This document shows, in pieces, positions 6,927 through 9,242 of a stretch of DNA of 9,242 nucleotides. Origin of the DNA: Acidobacteriaceae bacterium UBA1795 (GTDB lineage Bacteria; Acidobacteriota; Terriglobia; Terriglobales; Acidobacteriaceae). Each line of letters opens with the position of its first letter. Within the stretch, counting starts at the first letter, position 1. Made by a program: the position numbers and the translations under genes. Location: NCBI GenBank assembly GCA_002314435.1, contig DCFV01000146.1, forward strand, positions 3,232 through 12,473, given 5' to 3'. Below the pieces are notes generated by a model. The model was not told where the DNA came from. It did no database searches and was given only the letters and a program-made list of their open reading frames with translations.

Positions 6927-7496
6927 ATGGTTGTTCTTCGCTTTCCCCCGGATGAGCGCCGGATGGAGGACGCCGACGCGATTCGCGCGGCGCTTGCACC
7001 GCTCGGCATTGACTACGAGCGCTGGACGCTGGACCGCGTACCCGCTGACGCGACGGCAGAGCAGGTGCTGGCTGCGTACGCAGACGAGATTGACGAGATG
7101 AAGCGCCGCGGCGGTTATGTGACCGTGGACGTGATCGACGTGCAGCCCGGGACGCCGAATCTGGAAGTCATGCTGGCGAAGTTCGACAAGGAGCATACGC
7201 ACTCTGAGGACGAGGTGCGCTTTATCCTCTCCGGCCGCGGGATTTTCTTTTTGGCTTTAGGCGAGAGGGTGGCTTCGGTTGAGGTTGGACCGGGTGACAT
7301 GCTGCGCGTGCCGCGTGGCACGCGGCACTGGTTCACGCTGTGCGAAGACCGCCGCATCCGCGCTATTCGCTGGTTCCAAGACACCGCTGGCTGGACACCG
7401 CACTATACCGGCTCGGGCATTGACAGAGGCTACGTGCCGCTTTGCTTTGGTCCGGCCTACCTGGGCCCGCGCGCCACAACGACAATTTCCGCATGA
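6927..7496 (+). CDS. mtnD: Acireductone dioxygenase (ARD)
   Basis: Cupin-fold metalloenzyme that oxidises acireductone (1,2-dihydroxy-5-methylthiopent-1-en-3-one) with O2. With Fe2+ it yields formate and 2-keto-4-methylthiobutyrate, the methionine precursor; with Ni2+ the known enzymes yield CO, formate and methylthiopropionate. 189 residues, close to the usual 180. The metal ligands are all present: EHTHSEDEVRFI gives His90, His92 and Glu96, and PRGTRHWF gives His134, matching His96/His98/Glu102/His140 of the Klebsiella enzyme. The GDMLRVPRGTRHWF segment and RAIRWFQDTAGWTPHY tail are typical of ARD. Its TGA overlaps the mtnC ATG as ATGA, so the two are translationally coupled. The sequence cannot tell which metal is used in the cell. 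Confidence 0.95.
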   Translation: MVVLRFPPDERRMEDADAIRAALAPLGIDYERWTLDRVPADATAEQVLAAYADEIDEMKRRGGYVTVDVIDVQPGTPNLEVMLAKFDKEHTHSEDEVRFILSGRGIFFLALGERVASVEVGPGDMLRVPRGTRHWFTLCEDRRIRAIRWFQDTAGWTPHYTGSGIDRGYVPLCFGPAYLGPRATTTISA

Positions 7497-8212
7497 GTGC
7501 TGCAGAGCCACGCGTCTATCTGCTCGACGTGGAAGGCACGGTTGCGCCCATCTCTCTTGTGAGTGAGCAGCTGTTTCCTTTTGCGCGAAAGCATGCAGCC
7601 GCCTTTTTGCGAGAGTACCGCGCTGACGATAAGGTGAGCGCGGATCTGGCGCTGTTGGCCGAGGAGAATCGCGCGGAGAGTGATGCTGAGTGTCCTCGGA
7701 TGCAGAGCGCGGCGGATGAGTTGGAGGCTGCGCTCGCCTATCTGCTCTGGCTGATGGAACGCGACCGCAAATCGACGGCACTCAAAAGTCTGCAGGGCAA
7801 GATCTGGAAGTCGGGCTTTGAGTCAGGGCAACTGAAGGGAACGCTCTTTGCCGATGTGCCGGGTGCGTTTGCTCGCTGGGCAGCGCGCGCGCGGGTGGCT
7901 ATCTACTCATCGGGCTCGGTGGAAGCGCAGCGGCTGCTCTTTCGCTATTCGACGTATGGCGATCTGACGCCGTGTATTGCGGGATACCTCGACACGCGCA
8001 CTGGGGCGAAGGGCGAGAGTGCAAGTTATGCGGCCATCGCTGCACACTTTGGCGTGGCGGCGGCGGCGGTGCAGTTTTTCTCCGATGTGGTGCGCGAGCT
8101 GGATGCGGCGCGCGCGGCAGGCTGCCAGACACGCCTGGTGGTGCGTCCCGGCAATGCTCCTGTCGAGGACGCGCACGGCCACGGGATTCTGGAATCCTTT
8201 GATCTGCTTTAA
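7493..8212 (+). CDS. mtnC: Enolase-phosphatase E1 (2,3-diketo-5-methylthiopentyl-1-phosphate enolase/phosphatase)
   Basis: HAD-superfamily bifunctional enzyme that enolises the MtnB product and removes its phosphate to form acireductone, the substrate of MtnD. 239 residues from ATG 7493; the frame is open further upstream to 7442, but that lies within mtnD. HAD motif I is LLDVEGTVAPIS with Asp12 and Glu14 (DxEGT is the MtnC variant in place of the usual DxDxT). Motif II is YSSGSVEAQ (about 138-146), motif III Lys is in TGAKGES (Lys173), and motif IV is FFSDVVRELDAA (Asp198). The LLWLMERDRKSTALKSLQG segment (84-102) is the helical cap, as in ENOPH1. It starts in a four-base ATGA overlap with mtnD. 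All catalytic motifs appear intact. Confidence 0.95.
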   Translation: MSAAEPRVYLLDVEGTVAPISLVSEQLFPFARKHAAAFLREYRADDKVSADLALLAEENRAESDAECPRMQSAADELEAALAYLLWLMERDRKSTALKSLQGKIWKSGFESGQLKGTLFADVPGAFARWAARARVAIYSSGSVEAQRLLFRYSTYGDLTPCIAGYLDTRTGAKGESASYAAIAAHFGVAAAAVQFFSDVVRELDAARAAGCQTRLVVRPGNAPVEDAHGHGILESFDLL

Positions 8213-8224
8213 GCTCTAATCATC

Positions 8225-8914
8225 GTGCTTTGGACAAACCCTGCCGCAACTGCATTCAACGAGCTGAGTCACGCGCCGATTGTGCGCTTTTCTCTGCTTG
8301 CGCTTAGTTCCATCTTCTTCCTGGTCGATCCGTTTGCGGCTATTCCGTCGTTTATCGCCATCACCGGGGGTGTGGACGAGAAGCGGCGCAAACGCATGGC
8401 ACGCAAGGCCACGCTCACCTGCTTTATTGTGCTCACCGGCTTTGGCCTGGCCGGGCAGTTCATCTTCACGCTATTTGGCATTACGCTGCCTGCGTTTGAG
8501 ATTGCCGGAGGACTGATCCTTCTGTTGATCGGTCTGGATATGCTGGAGGCGCGGCGCTCGCCCACGCAGGAGGCGCAGGGCGACACAGAAGAGGGCGCGG
8601 CCAAAGAAGATGCGGGCATTGTGCCGTTGGGCGTGCCTATGCTGGCTGGGCCTGGCGCCATTTCATCAGTTATGGTGCTGGTGGGCACTGTGCCTAGCCT
8701 GTGGCATTGGCAGATGGGAGCCATTCTTGGCGCGATCGCTGTCACTTGCCTGGTGAGCTACTGGGTTCTGTCTAGCGCTGGGCGGATTCGTGCGGTGTTG
8801 GGCGAGACGGGCATCCGCATCCTTGTGCGCATCATGGGCCTGCTCCTGGTGGCGTTGGCTATGCAGTTCTTTGTCAATGGACTGACGGATCTGGGAATTA
8901 TTAATCGCAGTTGA
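8225..8914 (+). CDS. MarC-family integral membrane protein (UPF0056)
   Basis: 229-residue protein of the MarC/UPF0056 family, inner membrane, physiological role unknown. E. coli MarC was once tied to multiple antibiotic resistance, but I recall that link being withdrawn. Six membrane segments are apparent (about 19-46, 60-82, 88-107, 123-150, 155-178 and 196-219). Family signatures are LVDPFAAIPSF (33-43) and GIVPLGVPMLAGPGAIS (121-137). The loop between them (108-120) is unusually acidic and hydrophilic (SPTQEAQGDTEEGAAKED). The GTG start lies 12 bp after the mtnC stop with no visible Shine-Dalgarno sequence, so translation probably depends on mtnC. Its place at the end of a methionine-salvage operon is suggestive of transport or export of a related thio-compound, but that is only inference. 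Confidence 0.9.
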   Translation: MLWTNPAATAFNELSHAPIVRFSLLALSSIFFLVDPFAAIPSFIAITGGVDEKRRKRMARKATLTCFIVLTGFGLAGQFIFTLFGITLPAFEIAGGLILLLIGLDMLEARRSPTQEAQGDTEEGAAKEDAGIVPLGVPMLAGPGAISSVMVLVGTVPSLWHWQMGAILGAIAVTCLVSYWVLSSAGRIRAVLGETGIRILVRIMGLLLVALAMQFFVNGLTDLGIINRS

Positions 8915-8950
8915 ACGGAAACCCCGCGTGGTTGTTGAGGCTTTGCGGGA

Positions 8951-8988
8951 TTCCCACAAACCGCCCCGGTTTCCCACAGCCCCGGGGC
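8951..8988. repeat. Short direct repeat TTCCCACA plus a GC palindrome
   Basis: TTCCCACA occurs at 8951-8958 and again at 8971-8978, exactly 20 bases apart (about two helical turns), each followed by CCCCGG (8964-8969 and 8980-8985). The second leads into the perfect 10-bp palindrome GCCCCGGGGC at 8979-8988. A 7-bp match GGAAACC (8917-8923) to GGTTTCC (8968-8974) could pair across the first copy. The spacing would suit two protein-binding sites on one DNA face, or the repeats may belong to the folded RNA described for this region. Confidence 0.4.
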
Positions 8989-9002
8989 CTTGCATTCGGG
9001 TA

Positions 9003-9102
9003 TGAGGATTGCTATTCTCAGCAAGTCGCAACAAGCGGTTACGGCGTGGCCGAACGCGAGTTGCAATCGAGAGTGGGCTGTGTTACTCTCAGAAAGTTGC
9101 AG
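9003..9102 (+). repeat. Two diverged copies of a hairpin-plus-tail motif
   Basis: TGCTATTCTCAGCAAGTCGC (from 9010) and TGTTACTCTCAGAAAGTTGC (from 9081) match at 17 of 21 positions when the shared final A is counted, 71 bases apart. In each, the TCTC part is the 3' arm of a hairpin: TGAGGAT with ATTCTCA in the first, GAGAGTG with TACTCTC in the second. Each hairpin is followed by an AG(C/A)AAGT(C/T)GCA tail. The 5' arms differ in sequence yet still pair with their own 3' arms, which is what conserved RNA structure looks like. Confidence 0.45.
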
Positions 9103-9242
9103 ATGAGCAGTGGAGCCTCCCGGTGGCCAGTGTGGCCTGCCCGATGAGGGAAGTGGGAAGCTGGTTCGTAGGGTCAGTGAGGCAGGCAATAGTCGCTCCT
9201 GAGCCCCTGTAGGGAATCCCGCAGAGAACAAGCCATTGCATG

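Larger units (their letters stand above)
8941..9226. ncRNA. Candidate structured RNA of unknown class enclosed by a 15-bp closing stem
   Basis: Bases 8941-8955 and 9212-9226 pair over 15 positions with one G-U wobble (if read on the plus strand); GCGGGATTCCC and GGGAATCCCGC inside it are an exact 11-bp inverted repeat 256 nt apart. Within it several helices can form: 9003-9009/9014-9020 (7 bp with a TGCT loop), 9035-9057 (CGGC-gtg-GCCG core extended by GTT/AAC), 9061-9066/9097-9102 enclosing 9069-9075/9084-9090, 9116-9119/9146-9149 enclosing GGCCA-gtg-TGGCC (9125-9137), and 9171-9181/9196-9206 (GGG-TCAG-GAG with CTC-CTGA-CCC, small bulges). It follows the MarC stop by 26 bases. No tRNA, tmRNA, RNase P, SRP or 6S hallmark is recognisable. 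Strand is unproven. The alternative is a small element with terminal inverted repeats, but no target duplication is seen. No protein gene is supported anywhere in 8915-9242. Confidence 0.42.

Noticed and set aside
9125..9165. Resemblance of GCCCGATGA to the core of the SAM-I riboswitch, attractive beside methionine-salvage genes
   Set aside because: The other conserved S-box elements (the 5' AGAGAGGTGGAGGGA-like part and the CCGGCAACC part) are missing, and the block lies after the operon, not before it.
9009..9212. A 67-codon plus-strand frame within the candidate RNA
   Set aside because: No recognisable motif, no upstream Shine-Dalgarno sequence, and it is wholly contained in the hairpin-rich block.
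9195..9222. Resemblance of CTGTAGGGAA to the 3' part of the TPP riboswitch
   Set aside because: The CTGAGA box is absent and the rest of the thi-box does not align; the GGGAA here is explained by the long inverted repeat.
8758..9231. A 157-codon minus-strand frame over the final intergenic region
   Set aside because: It overlaps the 3' part of the MarC gene, has no ribosome binding site or family resemblance, and its codons are constrained by the palindromic structure instead.

Overview
This window looks like part of an Acidobacteria chromosome, probably Terriglobia/Acidobacteriaceae. The DNA is GC-rich, and the large minus-strand gene in the middle carries the VWFA-related domain architecture that is strongly associated with acidobacterial genomes. 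It sits beside a secreted TonB-C-terminal protein and other features common in that phylum. The taxonomic call is an inference from these families. I see no rRNA, tRNA, CRISPR array, transposase or phage gene.

Layout. The first 94 bases hold the 3' end of a plus-strand VOC (glyoxalase/dioxygenase superfamily) gene whose last ten codons are readable only after a one-base frameshift. From 114 to 6117 five genes all read on the minus strand. In transcription order these are a secreted VWFA-related protein (6117 to 4273), a TrmJ-type tRNA 2'-O-methyltransferase (about 4253 to 3510), a secreted TonB-C-terminal-domain protein (3425 to 2253), an ankyrin-repeat protein overlapping it by four bases (2256 to 1588), and an ArsB-family efflux permease (1361 to 114). 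Gaps of 19, 84, -4 and 226 bases suggest at least two transcription units, with arsB likely having its own promoter.

A divergent intergenic region of about 100 bp (6118-6219) separates this block from a plus-strand methionine-salvage operon. The operon runs mtnB (methylthioribulose-1-phosphate dehydratase), mtnD (acireductone dioxygenase), mtnC (enolase-phosphatase), then a MarC-family membrane protein 12 bp after mtnC. MtnB, MtnC and MtnD carry out consecutive steps: methylthioribulose-1-P to the diketone phosphate (MtnB), to acireductone (MtnC), to the methionine precursor 2-keto-4-methylthiobutyrate (MtnD). mtnA, mtnK/mtnP and the final aminotransferase are not here and must be elsewhere if the cycle is complete.

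The last 328 bases (8915-9242) hold no convincing protein gene. They contain the most interesting signal in the window: a 15-bp near-perfect inverted repeat (11 bp of it exact) enclosing about 256 nt that can fold into several nested hairpins, two of which look like diverged copies of each other. I interpret this as a candidate structured non-coding RNA of unknown class, or less likely a small element with terminal inverted repeats. I could not assign it to any RNA family I know.
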